DNA of 43,524 nt, taken from positions 1 to 43,524 of the forward strand of contig JAPLJG010000080.1 in NCBI GenBank assembly GCA_026388735.1, in the 5' to 3' direction. Numbering within the stretch: position 1 is the first letter of the stretch; each line of letters begins with the position of its first letter. The notes below the pieces were generated by a model, which saw only the letters and a program-made list of their open reading frames with translations, was not told the origin of the DNA and searched no databases. The position numbers and the translations under genes are program-made. Positions 6,628 through 17,794 of the stretch are shown piece by piece. Source of the DNA: Deltaproteobacteria bacterium. Its GTDB lineage: Bacteria; Desulfobacterota; Desulfobulbia; Desulfobulbales; Desulfurivibrionaceae.

Positions 6628-8613
6628 ATGGCAGCCATCCGCTCACTCCGTAGAAGAAAACGGAATCTGTCCCGCAAAGCAGCAACCGGCCTTGCCGCAA
6701 TCTCCATCCTCATGGCCAGCAGCCAGCCCTGCTGGGCGGCAACCGCCAATATCACCACGCTTTCCCTTGAAGAGCTGCTTTCCGTGGAAATCACCTCGGT
6801 CTCCAAAAAAGCCGAAAAGGCCAGCGATGCCGCAGCCGCCATTTTTGTGGTCAGCCAGGAAGACATAAAACGCTCGGGCGCCACCTCCATCCCAGAGGTG
6901 CTGCGCATGGTGCCAGGCCTGCAGGTGGCACGGATAGACGGCAATAAATGGGCGGTCACCAGCCGGGGCTTCAATGCCTTTTTCGCCAACAAGCTGCTGG
7001 TGCTCATGGATGGCCGCACCGTGTACAACCCGCTTTTTTCCGGGGTGCTCTGGGACACCCAGGACACCATGCTCGATGACATCGAACGGATCGAGGTGAT
7101 CCGCGGCCCTGGGGCCAGCCTGTGGGGGGCCAACGCGGTCAATGGCGTCATCAATATCATCACCAAGCACTCGGCGGACACCCAGGGAGGCTTGCTCACC
7201 GCAGGAACCGGCACCGAGGAAAAAGGGTTTGGCGCCGTCCGCTATGGCGCCAAAATCAATGACCACACCACCTACCGGGTGTACGGGAAAAATTTCTACC
7301 GGGGTGACCTGGAATTCGCCGACGGCAGCAAGGCCAATGACGACTGGCACCAATCGCGCGGCGGCTTCCGGCTGGACAGCGGAGCCCCCGACTCCCCCTA
7401 TGCGTTTACCATCCAGGGAGACGGATACAACGGGGGGTCAGACGCGACAACGAACATCCCCGACGCAACAAGCCCCACCCTCTCAACCAACATCGTCAAC
7501 CCCAGCAGCACCAAGGGCGGGAATATCCTGAGCCGGTTGACCAGAAAAGGAAAAGACAATTCGGAGATGTCGCTGCAGGCCTATTACAATCGGGAAAAGA
7601 ACAATGACCTGCTTTTGGGCGACGAACGGGGCACGGCTGATCTCGAATTTCAGCACCGCTTTCAAGCCACAGCGAAACAGGAGCTTACCTGGGGTCTGGG
7701 TTATCGCTACACCCATGACACCCTAGAAAACAGCCAGACCGTCTCCTTTGACCCAACCAGCAGAACCGATATGTTGCTCAGCGCCTTTGCCCAAGATGAA
7801 ATCACCCTGGTCGATGACCTTCTCCGGCTCACCCTTGGCAGCAAATTCGAGCACAATGATTACACCGGCTACGAGGTCCAACCCAGCGGCCGTCTGCTTT
7901 TTACTCCGCACAAGCACCATACCTTCTGGGCCGCGGTGAGCCAGGCGGTGCGGACCCCCTCGCAGGCCGACCGCGATGCGCGGGCACGCAGCGCCATTGT
8001 TCCCAGTGATTACCTCGGCCTTCCCCCTGGACAGTTGGCGGAGATTACCGTCAGCGGGAATGAAGAGTTCAAGTCCGAAAAACTCATTGCCTACGAAATC
8101 GGCTACCGGACCCAGGTCCATGAACGGCTGGCCTTTGACGCCACCGCCTTCCTTAACGACTACAGCCGGTTGCGGACAATCCCGCTGGCGACATCTTCTT
8201 TCACCTTTACCGGCAATCCGGCCTTGCCCTACCAGCTCGACTATAAGGACGGGAATACCATGGCCGGGCACACCTATGGCTTTGAGCTGGTGGCCGACGC
8301 CAAACCCCTGGACTGGTGGCGGCTGCAATTGGCCTACACCTTCCTGCGCCTTGATTTGCAGGAAACCGGCCAGGGCGTTTACCCGGGTGAGGATGCCGAA
8401 GGGGAAAGCCCCCGCAACCAGATCTCGTTGAGGTCCATGATGGACCTCAACTCCGGTGTCACCCTGGACACTTGGCTGCGGTATGTGGACAACCTGCCGA
8501 CCTATGGCATCGCCAGCTATGTCGCCCTCGACGCCCGAATCGGCTGGCAGGTCAACCCCAAGGTCGAGCTCTCCCTGGTGGGCCGGAATCTGCTGGATAA
8601 CGCCCAACCCTAG
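6628..8613 (+). CDS. TonB-dependent outer-membrane receptor 2, ended early by an amber codon
   Basis: A 661-residue TonB-dependent receptor. The start has AGAGAGG upstream and the N-terminus has a long basic region (RRRKRNLSRK) before the hydrophobic signal segment ending in CWAA. The plug (SVSKKAEKASDAAAAIFVVS...EVLRMVPGLQVARIDGNKWAVTSRGFN...LLVLMDGRTVYNPLFSGVLWD...IERIEVIRGPGASLWGANAVNGVINIIT) is typical, and the barrel runs to VELSLVGRNLLDNAQP. There TAG at 8611-8613 replaces the expected sense codon, and the same frame continues for 25 more residues after it (F-G-S-L-Y ... EIPRSVYAQVRMTF) to a second TAG at 8689-8691. That continuation is the canonical last barrel strand with terminal Phe, so the protein as read lacks its outer-membrane insertion signal. 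Confidence 0.85.
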   Translation: MAAIRSLRRRKRNLSRKAATGLAAISILMASSQPCWAATANITTLSLEELLSVEITSVSKKAEKASDAAAAIFVVSQEDIKRSGATSIPEVLRMVPGLQVARIDGNKWAVTSRGFNAFFANKLLVLMDGRTVYNPLFSGVLWDTQDTMLDDIERIEVIRGPGASLWGANAVNGVINIITKHSADTQGGLLTAGTGTEEKGFGAVRYGAKINDHTTYRVYGKNFYRGDLEFADGSKANDDWHQSRGGFRLDSGAPDSPYAFTIQGDGYNGGSDATTNIPDATSPTLSTNIVNPSSTKGGNILSRLTRKGKDNSEMSLQAYYNREKNNDLLLGDERGTADLEFQHRFQATAKQELTWGLGYRYTHDTLENSQTVSFDPTSRTDMLLSAFAQDEITLVDDLLRLTLGSKFEHNDYTGYEVQPSGRLLFTPHKHHTFWAAVSQAVRTPSQADRDARARSAIVPSDYLGLPPGQLAEITVSGNEEFKSEKLIAYEIGYRTQVHERLAFDATAFLNDYSRLRTIPLATSSFTFTGNPALPYQLDYKDGNTMAGHTYGFELVADAKPLDWWRLQLAYTFLRLDLQETGQGVYPGEDAEGESPRNQISLRSMMDLNSGVTLDTWLRYVDNLPTYGIASYVALDARIGWQVNPKVELSLVGRNLLDNAQP

Positions 8614-8700
8614 TTCGGCTCTTTGTACCTTAACACCATCCCCTCAGAAATTCCGCGCAGCGTCTATGCGCAAGTACGCATGACTTTCTAGGCAGAGTCC

Positions 8701-9228
8701 TTGGCGACTGGCATTTCACAGAGAGAGGCAACACCGATCCGCAAGCGATTCTTCGCGGTGTTCGCACTCCTGTGCCTCCTGGTCCTGCCGTTTAGCAAGG
8801 CATTTGGGGCGGACTATGAAGAGTACGAACTCAAGGCGGGATTTCTTTACAATTTTTTCAATTTCATCAAGTGGCCGGACCGCTCTTTTGATGCCCCAAA
8901 CAGCCCTTTTATCCTGGTTCTTGTCGGCGGCGGGGGCAAAGAGCACACCATCGAACATGCCTTGCAGAACAGCGTTATCGGCGCCCGGCCCTTAAAAATT
9001 ATCACCACCAACTCCGTCGAGGATCTTGGCAAAGCGCATATGGTTTTTTTCCTGGAGTCCTATAAAAATGCCGACCTACCGAGGGTGCTGGCCCAGCTCA
9101 AGGGAAAACCGGTGATCACCGTGGGCGAAGAGAAAAACTTCATCACCCTGGGCGGCGATATCAACTTTGTGCAAAAGGGGGCAAAGATCAAGTTTCAGAT
9201 CAATCCGGCCGTCGGCAATGGAGTATGA
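8701..9228 (+). CDS. YfiR-family (DUF4154) periplasmic protein 2
   Basis: A second YfiR/DUF4154 protein of up to 175 residues, in the same order after a TonB receptor as copy 1. Family hallmarks are [20 protein letters not shown] near the N-terminus, [20 protein letters not shown] in the middle and [19 protein letters not shown] near the end. The signal peptide is [24 protein letters not shown]. No ATG exists between the upstream in-frame stop at 8689 and the signal peptide. TTG at 8701 is the only conventional alternative start and gives 12 extra residues; a good GAGAGG site at 8723-8728 instead points at ATC 8737, which begins exactly at the signal peptide. It is followed 74 bp later by the CHASE8-type kinase gene, a likely partner. 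Confidence 0.85.
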   Translation: MATGISQREATPIRKRFFAVFALLCLLVLPFSKAFGADYEEYELKAGFLYNFFNFIKWPDRSFDAPNSPFILVLVGGGGKEHTIEHALQNSVIGARPLKIITTNSVEDLGKAHMVFFLESYKNADLPRVLAQLKGKPVITVGEEKNFITLGGDINFVQKGAKIKFQINPAVGNGV

Positions 9229-9302
9229 CAGGCCCATCCACGCCACAGCTCCCAACATTACGACCTCGCGCCTGCGCCCGGATCAGGAAACACCAAGGGA
9301 AC

Positions 9303-11651
<2,349 letters not shown>

Positions 11652-11777
11652 GATTTCCCTCTGTTTTTAACCTTGTACATTTCTGTTTCCCAGAGCATAC
11701 TCACGAGAACACAGTAAGCGGCGCGGCACCAGCCTCCGCGCAGATCCTCCTCAACCGATGCGAGGCTTTTCAGGCAA

Positions 11778-13082
11778 ATGAGCGAAGCGCCCCCCCTCAC
11801 CCCCGCAGCCAACGGCTTTCCCCTCACCAGCGACATCCTTGAAATCGTCACCCAAAATATCGGAGCCGGGCTCATCATCATCTCCCGCGACTATACAACC
11901 CTCTGGGCCAACAAGGTCATAGAGGATATCTACGGCGACACCATAGGCAAGATCTGCTACCACACCTATCAACAACAGGAAGGCGTCTGCTCGTGGTGCG
12001 GGGCCCGGCAGGTTTTTGAACAAGGGTTGGAGCGGGCGGTCCGGGAAGCGGCCAGCCTTGATAAAAACGGCAAGCCGATCCATAACGAGATCATCGCCAC
12101 CCCTATCCGCGACGCACAAGGGAGCATCACCGCAGCCTTGGAGCTGGTCCTGCCGATAACCGAGCGAAAACAGCACGAAAAAATCCTGACCGAGCTGCTT
12201 ACCTTCTCGCAAAGCCTGGTCAGCACCGTTGAGCTGAACAGCCTGTACCGAAAAATCACCAGCCTTTCCAAGGAATTGCTCAGTCTTGATTTCTCCACCC
12301 TGATGCTGATGAGCGATGACCAGCGCGGTATGGTCATCCGCGACACCCTTGGGTTTCCGGAGCAGACCATCGGCCATTATGCCCTGCTCAAGGGCCAGGG
12401 CCTCTCCAACCATGTAGTGCTTACAAAAAAACCTGCGGTGGTGGTGGATTTTCAGACGGAAACCCGGTTTGAGGTTCCATCCCTGGTTGTGGAACGAAAT
12501 ATCCGTTCCGCCCTCTGCGTGCCCATGATGCTGGGCGAGAATATCTTTGGAGTGCTGATCGGCCATACCCTAAAGCCCCGGGTGTTCAGCGAAACGATGA
12601 TCAGCATCTATCGAAGCTTTGCCAACCAGGCGGCGATAGCGATCAAGAACGCCCAACACATGCACTCCCTGCATGCTTCGGAAAAAAAATTCCGTACCCT
12701 GTTCGACAACACCAACGATGCTATCCTGATCTATGCCCTGGACGGTCAGCTCCTTGAGGTGAACCGCGCCACCTGCGAACGCCTGGGCTACTCGCGGGAA
12801 GAACTCCTCGCGATGCCTCTCACCCAGCTCGTTGCCCCCCCTTTTTCCTCCCTGGTAAAAGACCGCATCGAGCGACTGAAAAAGGACGGCACGGCCATCT
12901 TTGAGTCTGCCCATCGCAAAAAAGATGGCTCCATTCTCCCCATTGAGCAGAGCTGTAGCCTCATCGATTATGACGCGCAAACGGCAATCCTCTGCGTGGC
13001 CCGGGATATCTCGGAGCGGAAAAAGTTTGACGAGGAGCGCCTCCGGAGCCAAAAACAGGCTCACTTTTTGCTTTCTCCTTAG
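11778..13082 (+). pseudogene. Hybrid sensor kinase, 5' part (PAS-GAF-PAS), interrupted before the HisKA domain
   Basis: The open frame encodes 434 residues: PAS 1 (~20-130) with a cysteine cluster (KICYHTYQQQEGVCSWCGAR), a GAF domain (~150-300), PAS 2 (~310-425) ending in ILCVARDISERKKFDEERL. In this family the next residues should be the HisKA box of the GGIAHDFNN type, but after about RSQKQA (position ~13063) the frame runs into unrelated AT-rich DNA and stops at 13082. The remaining catalytic and receiver domains are found from 13218 on. PAS 1 with clustered cysteines is common in anaerobes and may bind a cofactor or simply be structural. No transmembrane segment is present, so the intact kinase would be cytoplasmic. 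As read, the product is a sensor without catalytic output. Confidence 0.75.
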
Positions 13083-13217
13083 GAACATAGTATGGATTTC
13101 TCCTCGCGCGTATCTTATATATCACAACCAAAATAATCACAATAACAACTATTCCCCCTACAACATATCCTGCCAATTTCAGAATCCAAAGATAATCAAC
13201 TCCTTTTATCTTGTCCA
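13064..13217. other. AT-rich segment replacing the HisKA region of a kinase gene
   Basis: About 154 bp, visibly lower in GC than anything around it, sits exactly where the dimerisation/phosphoacceptor domain should be encoded. On the reverse strand it reads without stop as DKIKGVDYLWILKLAGYV followed by a strongly hydrophobic stretch (GGIVVIVIILVVIYK) and a basic/charged tail (RARRNPYYVPKEKAKSEP), which looks like a fragment of a single-span membrane protein. No terminal repeats or target-site duplication were recognised. It may be a foreign insertion with local deletion or an assembly chimera. Confidence 0.55.
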
Positions 13218-14144
13218 ATGCTGTTTGCCAAGGGCGGAGCGCCCGTTAAGACAGAAGCCTCCCTGGCCGGGCTCATCCACGATGCGACCGGTTTTGCCGT
13301 ACGCGGCACCAAAGCGGTGTGCGAATACGATTGTGCCGAAGATCTCTGGCTGGCCGAGGTGGACAAGGGCCAGATGGGCCAGGTTTTGCAGAATCTGGTG
13401 ATCAACGCGGTCCATGCCATGCCCGAGGGCGGCGTCATCCGCCTTACGGCCCGCAACCTCACCGTCGGCCCCGGCGAGCTGCTCCTGACTCCGGGCAAAT
13501 ATGTGCTGATCACCGTTCGGGATCATGGCCTCGGCATTCCGCCGGAACATCTGGCCAAGATCTTTGACCCCTATTTCACCACCAAGCAGAGCGGCAGCGG
13601 CCTGGGATTGGCGGTGGCCTATTCCATCATCGCCAACCATGCGGGCCACCTCACTGTGGAATCGGAACAGGGCAAGGGCACGGCCTTTTCCATCTATCTC
13701 CCTTCTACCGGAAAATCATCCCTGGCGGAAAAGCCCGCCGAGGCAACGGCCCCGTTGCACAAAGGCCAGGGCAAGATTCTGGTAATGGATGACGAAGAAC
13801 TCATCCGCAATGTTTCCACCGCCATGCTCAGACAGCTGGGCTATGAAGCCCACACCGCCAATGACGGCGAAGAGGCCATTACCCGTTACCTCCAAGCCAA
13901 AAAAGACGGACAGCCCTTTGACCTGGTGATCATGGATCTCACCGTGCCCGGCGGCATGGGAGGTAAGGAGACCATTGCCCACCTCCGCCAGATCAATCCC
14001 CAGATAAAAGCCGTGGTCTCCAGCGGATATGCCAATGACCCGATCATGGCCAATTTCAGCAAATACGGCTTTTGCGGGGTTGCACCCAAGCCTTTCGGCC
14101 TCCAAGAGCTATCCGAGTTATTACAAATGATTTTAGCTAGTTAG
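13218..14144 (+). pseudogene. Hybrid sensor kinase, 3' part (HATPase_c plus receiver)
   Basis: This 308-residue frame continues the gene begun at 11778. It starts within the segment that normally reads LLTFAKGGAPV at the end of a HisKA domain, then gives a full HATPase_c domain (N box LVINAVHAMP, G1 VRDHGLGIP, F box FDPYFTTK, G2 GSGLGLAV; residues ~30-170) and a C-terminal receiver (~190-305) with MDDEE, phosphoacceptor in LVIMDLTVPGGMGG and KPF. The ATG at 13218 has no convincing ribosome-binding site and lies at the junction with the AT-rich segment, so it is unlikely to be a real start. The upstream PAS-GAF-PAS part and this part together would make a soluble hybrid kinase of roughly 800 residues. 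Confidence 0.75.
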
Positions 14145-14254
14145 CCGTAACCATCCGCTCCGCCCCACGCCGCCAGCAAAATTGCCCGCCAAAAAATAGC
14201 AAAAACATACGCAAAAACAACGAGTTAAAAAAAACGCACCCCCTGCTTTTTTTC

Positions 14255-14283
14255 TTGACACTTTTCTGCGCAATGGGCATAAA
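14255..14283 (+). promoter_or_regulatory. Sigma-70-type promoter of the kamA cluster
   Basis: TTGACA (14255-14260), a 17-bp spacer, and CATAAA (14278-14283). The -35 hexamer is perfect. Transcription would start near 14290, leaving a leader of about 97 nt that contains a small hairpin (GCTGAT 14301-14306 with ATCAGC 14319-14324) before the ribosome-binding site. Confidence 0.65.
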
Positions 14284-14386
14284 CTGGTTCAGTCAGGTAT
14301 GCTGATCCGCTTGTGGGTATCAGCGGTATCATTTTGAAATTCTTTGACCTTTTTACGGGTTTCACCAGCCAGCAAGGAGAAGAGCG

Positions 14387-15604
14387 ATGCAACAAAAGGT
14401 TGTCCATCTTGAGGAGCAAGAGGAACCTCCTGGGTGCTGCCCCAGCCCAGCCTTTCCGTTTTCCGGCCAAGTTCCCTCCCTCACCTTCCGCCAAAAACAT
14501 TTCCCCTCCGCCACAGATGATGATTGGCACGACTGGCAGTGGCAGCTTCGCAACCGCATCACCAGTCTCAAAAAACTCGGCAAACTCATAGACCTCTCGG
14601 ACAGCGAGCGGCAGGCCATGGCCTTTAACGGCGCCACCCTGCCCCTGGCCATTACCCCCTATTACGCCAGCCTTATTTCCCCTGACGATCCGAGGCAGCC
14701 GCTTCGACGCACCATGGTGCCGGTGGTTAACGAGCTCTTGGTGTCCCAGGGCGAGGAACACGATCCCTTAGGCGAAGACAATCACAGCCCGGTGCCCGGT
14801 CTGGTGCACCGCTACCCAGACCGGGTCCTCTTTCTGGTCACCGACTACTGTTCGAGCTACTGCCGCTACTGCACCCGCTCCCGGATGGTTGGCCGCCGCA
14901 AGAGCCACAGCCCGGCCCGCTGGCAAAAAGCCATCGCCTACATCGCAAACAACCCAGCCATCCGCGACGTGCTCCTTTCCGGCGGCGATCCGCTGACCAT
15001 GGCCGACGAGCAGTTGGATTGGCTGCTTGGCCGTCTGCGCCAGATCCCCCATGTGGAGATGATCCGCATCGGCACCAAGGCCCCCATGGTCCTGCCCCAG
15101 CGCATCACCCCCGAGTTGGTGGCCATGCTGAAAAAACATCACCCGTTGTGGATGAGCATCCACTGCACCCACCCCGACGAGCTGACCCCGGAAGCGACCA
15201 AGGCCTGCGCCATGCTTGCCGACGCGGGCATCCCCCTGGGCAGCCAGACCGTGCTCCTCTCCGGGATCAACGATTCCGTGGAAACCATGCGGCAGCTCAT
15301 GCACGGCCTGGTCAAGATCCGGGTCAAGCCCTATTATCTGTACCAGTGCGATCCCATTATCGGTTCAGCCCATTTCCGCACCCCGGTTTCCAAGGGGCTC
15401 GAGATCTACCAAGGTCTGCGCGGCCATACCACCGGCTATGCCGTGCCCAACTATGTGATCGACGCACCGGGAGGAGGCGGCAAGATCCCGCTCATTCCGG
15501 AAACCGTGGTCGGCCGTGAGGGCAACGATCTTTTAATCCGCAACTACGAAGGCAAGGTCTACCGCTACCCCGATGTGATTGGCGCGGCAAGCCGGGCAAG
15601 CTGA
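14387..15604 (+). CDS. KamA-family radical SAM aminomutase (lysine 2,3-aminomutase-like)
   Basis: A 405-residue radical SAM/PLP enzyme of the lysine 2,3-aminomutase (KamA/AblA) family, which converts L-lysine to beta-lysine. The radical SAM cysteines are C155-x3-C159-x2-C162 (CSSYCRYC, followed by TRSRMVG), and LLSGGDPLTM is the SAM-binding glycine motif. The PLP-lysine region is visible near the C-terminus (DAPGGGGKIPLIPE). Length agrees with the family. The start has AGGAGAAGAG upstream. It heads a same-strand cluster with two ATP-grasp ligases and acetyltransferases, so its product is probably a building block for an acetylated amide or peptide; in the known osmolyte pathway (ablA-ablB) beta-lysine is acetylated by a GNAT enzyme. 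Substrate could also be glutamate or another amino acid; that is not decided by the sequence. Confidence 0.88.
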   Translation: MQQKVVHLEEQEEPPGCCPSPAFPFSGQVPSLTFRQKHFPSATDDDWHDWQWQLRNRITSLKKLGKLIDLSDSERQAMAFNGATLPLAITPYYASLISPDDPRQPLRRTMVPVVNELLVSQGEEHDPLGEDNHSPVPGLVHRYPDRVLFLVTDYCSSYCRYCTRSRMVGRRKSHSPARWQKAIAYIANNPAIRDVLLSGGDPLTMADEQLDWLLGRLRQIPHVEMIRIGTKAPMVLPQRITPELVAMLKKHHPLWMSIHCTHPDELTPEATKACAMLADAGIPLGSQTVLLSGINDSVETMRQLMHGLVKIRVKPYYLYQCDPIIGSAHFRTPVSKGLEIYQGLRGHTTGYAVPNYVIDAPGGGGKIPLIPETVVGREGNDLLIRNYEGKVYRYPDVIGAASRAS

Positions 15605-15623
15605 TAAGGTTTTTGTCCAACCT

Positions 15624-15751
15624 AGTTCCCCCTCCCTTGACGGGAGGGGGCCGGGGGGTGGGTGAAGCGACGACCCGCCTATTTGAGAGCTATTTCCCCC
15701 TCTCTCTAACCCTCCCCCGCCAGCAGTGTCAACGGCGAGGGGGAGGGAACT
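15624..15751. repeat. GC-rich intergenic inverted-repeat element
   Basis: A 128-bp element with complementary G/C-rich ends (AGTTCCCCCTCCC at the left, GGGGGAGGGAACT at the right, imperfectly inverted) and an internal hairpin CCCCCTCCC-ttgac-GGGAGGGGG. It lies between kamA and the first ATP-grasp gene. It resembles the dispersed GC-rich palindromic repeats found between genes of many proteobacteria and may separate or stabilise parts of the transcript. Confidence 0.7.
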
Positions 15752-15812
15752 TTTAGGCCTTTTGCAAGAGGCCATCTATGATCGATTACAAACTGAATCA
15801 AGGAAAATATCC

Positions 15813-16796
15813 ATGCTGATCGGAATGACCTACGACCTGCGGAGCGACTATCTGGCCGCAGGCTACGGGGAAGAAGAAACCGCCGAGTTCGACCGGGAAT
15901 CGACCATCGCGGCCATTGATGCTGCTCTGCGCGGCATGGGCCACGAAACCGTGCCCATCGGCAATTTCATGGGCCTCATGCCCCGGCTTCTGGCAGGCGA
16001 GCGCTGGGATCTGGTCTTTAATATCTGCGAAGGTCTGTACGGTTTTGGCCGGGAAGCCCTGGTCCCGGCGCTGCTGGAGGCACACCGGATTCCCTACGTC
16101 TTTTCCGACCCTCTGGTCCTGGGCCTGACCCTGCACAAGGGCATGAGCAAGCATGTGGTCCGGGATCTCGGTATCCCGACCCCCGCCTTTGCCGTGGTGA
16201 AGTCCATGGCGGATGTGGCTGGCGTGGCTCTACCCTATCCGGTCTTTGCTAAACCCGTGGCCGAGGGCACCGGCAAGGGCGTGACCCCGGCCTCCAAGAT
16301 CAGCACTGCCGAAGAGCTGCACGTGGTCTGCGCCGATCTCCTGCACACCTACCATCAGCCGGTGTTGGTGGAATCCTACCTGCCGGGCCGGGAGTTCACC
16401 GTGGGCATCGTGGGCAACGGCCCGGCAGCCCGCAGCATCGGCATCATGGAGGTGGTGCTTTTGCCCAATTCCGAACCGGAGGTTTATTCGTACCACAACA
16501 AGGAGTTTTGCGACGACTTGGTGGAATACCGCAAGGTGGACGATGCGGAAGCCCAGCAAGCAGAGGCAACCGCCCTGGCCTCCTGGCACGCCCTGGACTG
16601 CCGCGACGGCGGCCGGGTGGACCTGCGCTCCGACGCCAACGGCATCCCCAATTTCATCGAGGTCAATCCCCTGGCCGGGCTCCACCCCGAGCATTCCGAC
16701 CTCTGCATCATCGCCACCAAGTACGGAATCTCCTACCAGGAATTACTCAGCGAGATCGTTGCCGCCGCCATTGCCAGACTCGGGCTTGCGCCATGA
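15813..16796 (+). CDS. ATP-grasp ligase 1 (D-Ala-D-Ala-ligase-like)
   Basis: A 327-residue ATP-grasp enzyme related to D-alanine-D-alanine ligase. These enzymes activate a carboxylate as acyl phosphate and join it to an amine. Visible features: N-terminal Rossmann-like preATP-grasp part with WDLVFNICEGLYGFGREALVPALLE (substrate-side region of Ddl-type enzymes), ATP-binding lysine in PYPVFAKPVAEGTGKGV, LVESYLPGREFTVGIVG and the Mg-binding end IPNFIEVNPLAGLHP. Several Ddl-specific catalytic residues are changed, so a different amide product is likely. The start at 15813 has AAGGA upstream. Its stop overlaps the ATG of ATP-grasp 2 (ATGA), so the two are translationally coupled. The pairing of two distinct ligases suggests two successive bonds or a heterodimer. 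Confidence 0.87.
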   Translation: MLIGMTYDLRSDYLAAGYGEEETAEFDRESTIAAIDAALRGMGHETVPIGNFMGLMPRLLAGERWDLVFNICEGLYGFGREALVPALLEAHRIPYVFSDPLVLGLTLHKGMSKHVVRDLGIPTPAFAVVKSMADVAGVALPYPVFAKPVAEGTGKGVTPASKISTAEELHVVCADLLHTYHQPVLVESYLPGREFTVGIVGNGPAARSIGIMEVVLLPNSEPEVYSYHNKEFCDDLVEYRKVDDAEAQQAEATALASWHALDCRDGGRVDLRSDANGIPNFIEVNPLAGLHPEHSDLCIIATKYGISYQELLSEIVAAAIARLGLAP

Positions 16797-17794
16797 AGCA
16801 CCTAAAGGTCGGGATCATCCATAACGAGCCGATCCCCAAGGGTGAGCCCAACTGGGAATCATCCGCCGATGTCCTGGCCCAGGTGGAGGCCATTGAGGGT
16901 GCGCTCACCGAGCTGGACCAGCCCCATGTGCGCATCCCCTTTACCCGCGATCTGGGCTGCTTTGTCAGCAAGGTGCAAGCGGCAGGGATCACCCTGGCCT
17001 TCAATCTCTGCGAATCGGTGGACGAAGATCCGCTCCTCATCGGCCATCCGGCCGCAGTCCTTGAGCTGTTGTCCATTCCCTTCACCGGCTCCTCGGCCAT
17101 GGCGCTGCTTCTCTCCACGGACAAACTCACGGTGAAAAGGCTGCTCACCGCCTCGTGTCTGCGCACCCCTGCCTTTTTCCTCTACGAAGGCGGCGAGGTG
17201 CTGCGGCCCGCGGGGCTCAACTTCCCGGTGATCCTCAAGCCTCGCTTCCAGGACGCCAGTATCGGCATCGAGCAGGCCTCGGTGGTGGAAAAGAGCACCG
17301 AGCTGCTGCCCCGGCTGGAAGACCATTACGCCCGCTATGGCGCCATCCTGGTGGAAGAGTATGTTGCCGGGCGGGAGTTCAACGTCTCGCTCTTCGGCTA
17401 TCCTAAGGCCCAGGTCATGCCCCTGGCGGAGATCGATTTTTCCGGCTTTCCCGCCGATCTGCACCGGATCGTCAGCTACAAGGCCAAATGGGACGAAGAC
17501 TCGTTTGAGTACCAGCACACCCAACGAATTTTTCCGACCGACCTTCCCGAACCCTTGCAACTGACCATGCGCCGCATGGCCCAGGATTGCTTTGGACTCT
17601 TCGGTCTGCGCGACTACGCCAGGGTTGATCTGCGCCTTGATCAACAAGGCCGCCTTTCCATCCTGGAGATCAACGCCAATCCCTGCCTGAGTCCGGACGC
17701 CGGTTTTCCCGCCGCCGTGACCGAAAGCACCATGAGCTATACGGAGATGGTCGGGGAATTTATCCGGTTGGTATCTCTGCGGGGCGCCCTATGA
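16793..17794 (+). CDS. ATP-grasp ligase 2 (D-Ala-D-Ala-ligase-like)
   Basis: A 333-residue ATP-grasp enzyme, distantly related to its neighbour. It has the N-terminal preATP-grasp domain (KVGIIHNEPIPKGEPNWES; LAFNLCESVDEDPLLIGHPAAVLELL), ATP-binding lysine in FPVILKPRFQDASIGIEQ, LVEEYVAGREFNVSLFG and the metal-binding ending LSILEINANPCLSPDAG. The serine-rich Ddl loop is replaced by HRIVSYKAKWDEDSFEYQHT. It overlaps the previous gene by 4 bp and the next (GNAT) by 4 bp (ATGA), so it is embedded in a tight operon. The substrate is unknown; context suggests a beta-amino-acid or acetylated amino-acid peptide. Confidence 0.87.
   Translation: MKHLKVGIIHNEPIPKGEPNWESSADVLAQVEAIEGALTELDQPHVRIPFTRDLGCFVSKVQAAGITLAFNLCESVDEDPLLIGHPAAVLELLSIPFTGSSAMALLLSTDKLTVKRLLTASCLRTPAFFLYEGGEVLRPAGLNFPVILKPRFQDASIGIEQASVVEKSTELLPRLEDHYARYGAILVEEYVAGREFNVSLFGYPKAQVMPLAEIDFSGFPADLHRIVSYKAKWDEDSFEYQHTQRIFPTDLPEPLQLTMRRMAQDCFGLFGLRDYARVDLRLDQQGRLSILEINANPCLSPDAGFPAAVTESTMSYTEMVGEFIRLVSLRGAL

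Noticed and set aside
8611-8613. Pyrrolysine decoding of the in-frame TAG
   Set aside because: Several intact genes in the window end in TAG (DUF559, sulfite reductase) and the position normally holds Glu; mutation or error is simpler.
14225-14761. 178-codon reverse-strand frame over the kamA promoter and start
   Set aside because: Antisense to the conserved KamA N-terminus and promoter; no recognisable protein features.
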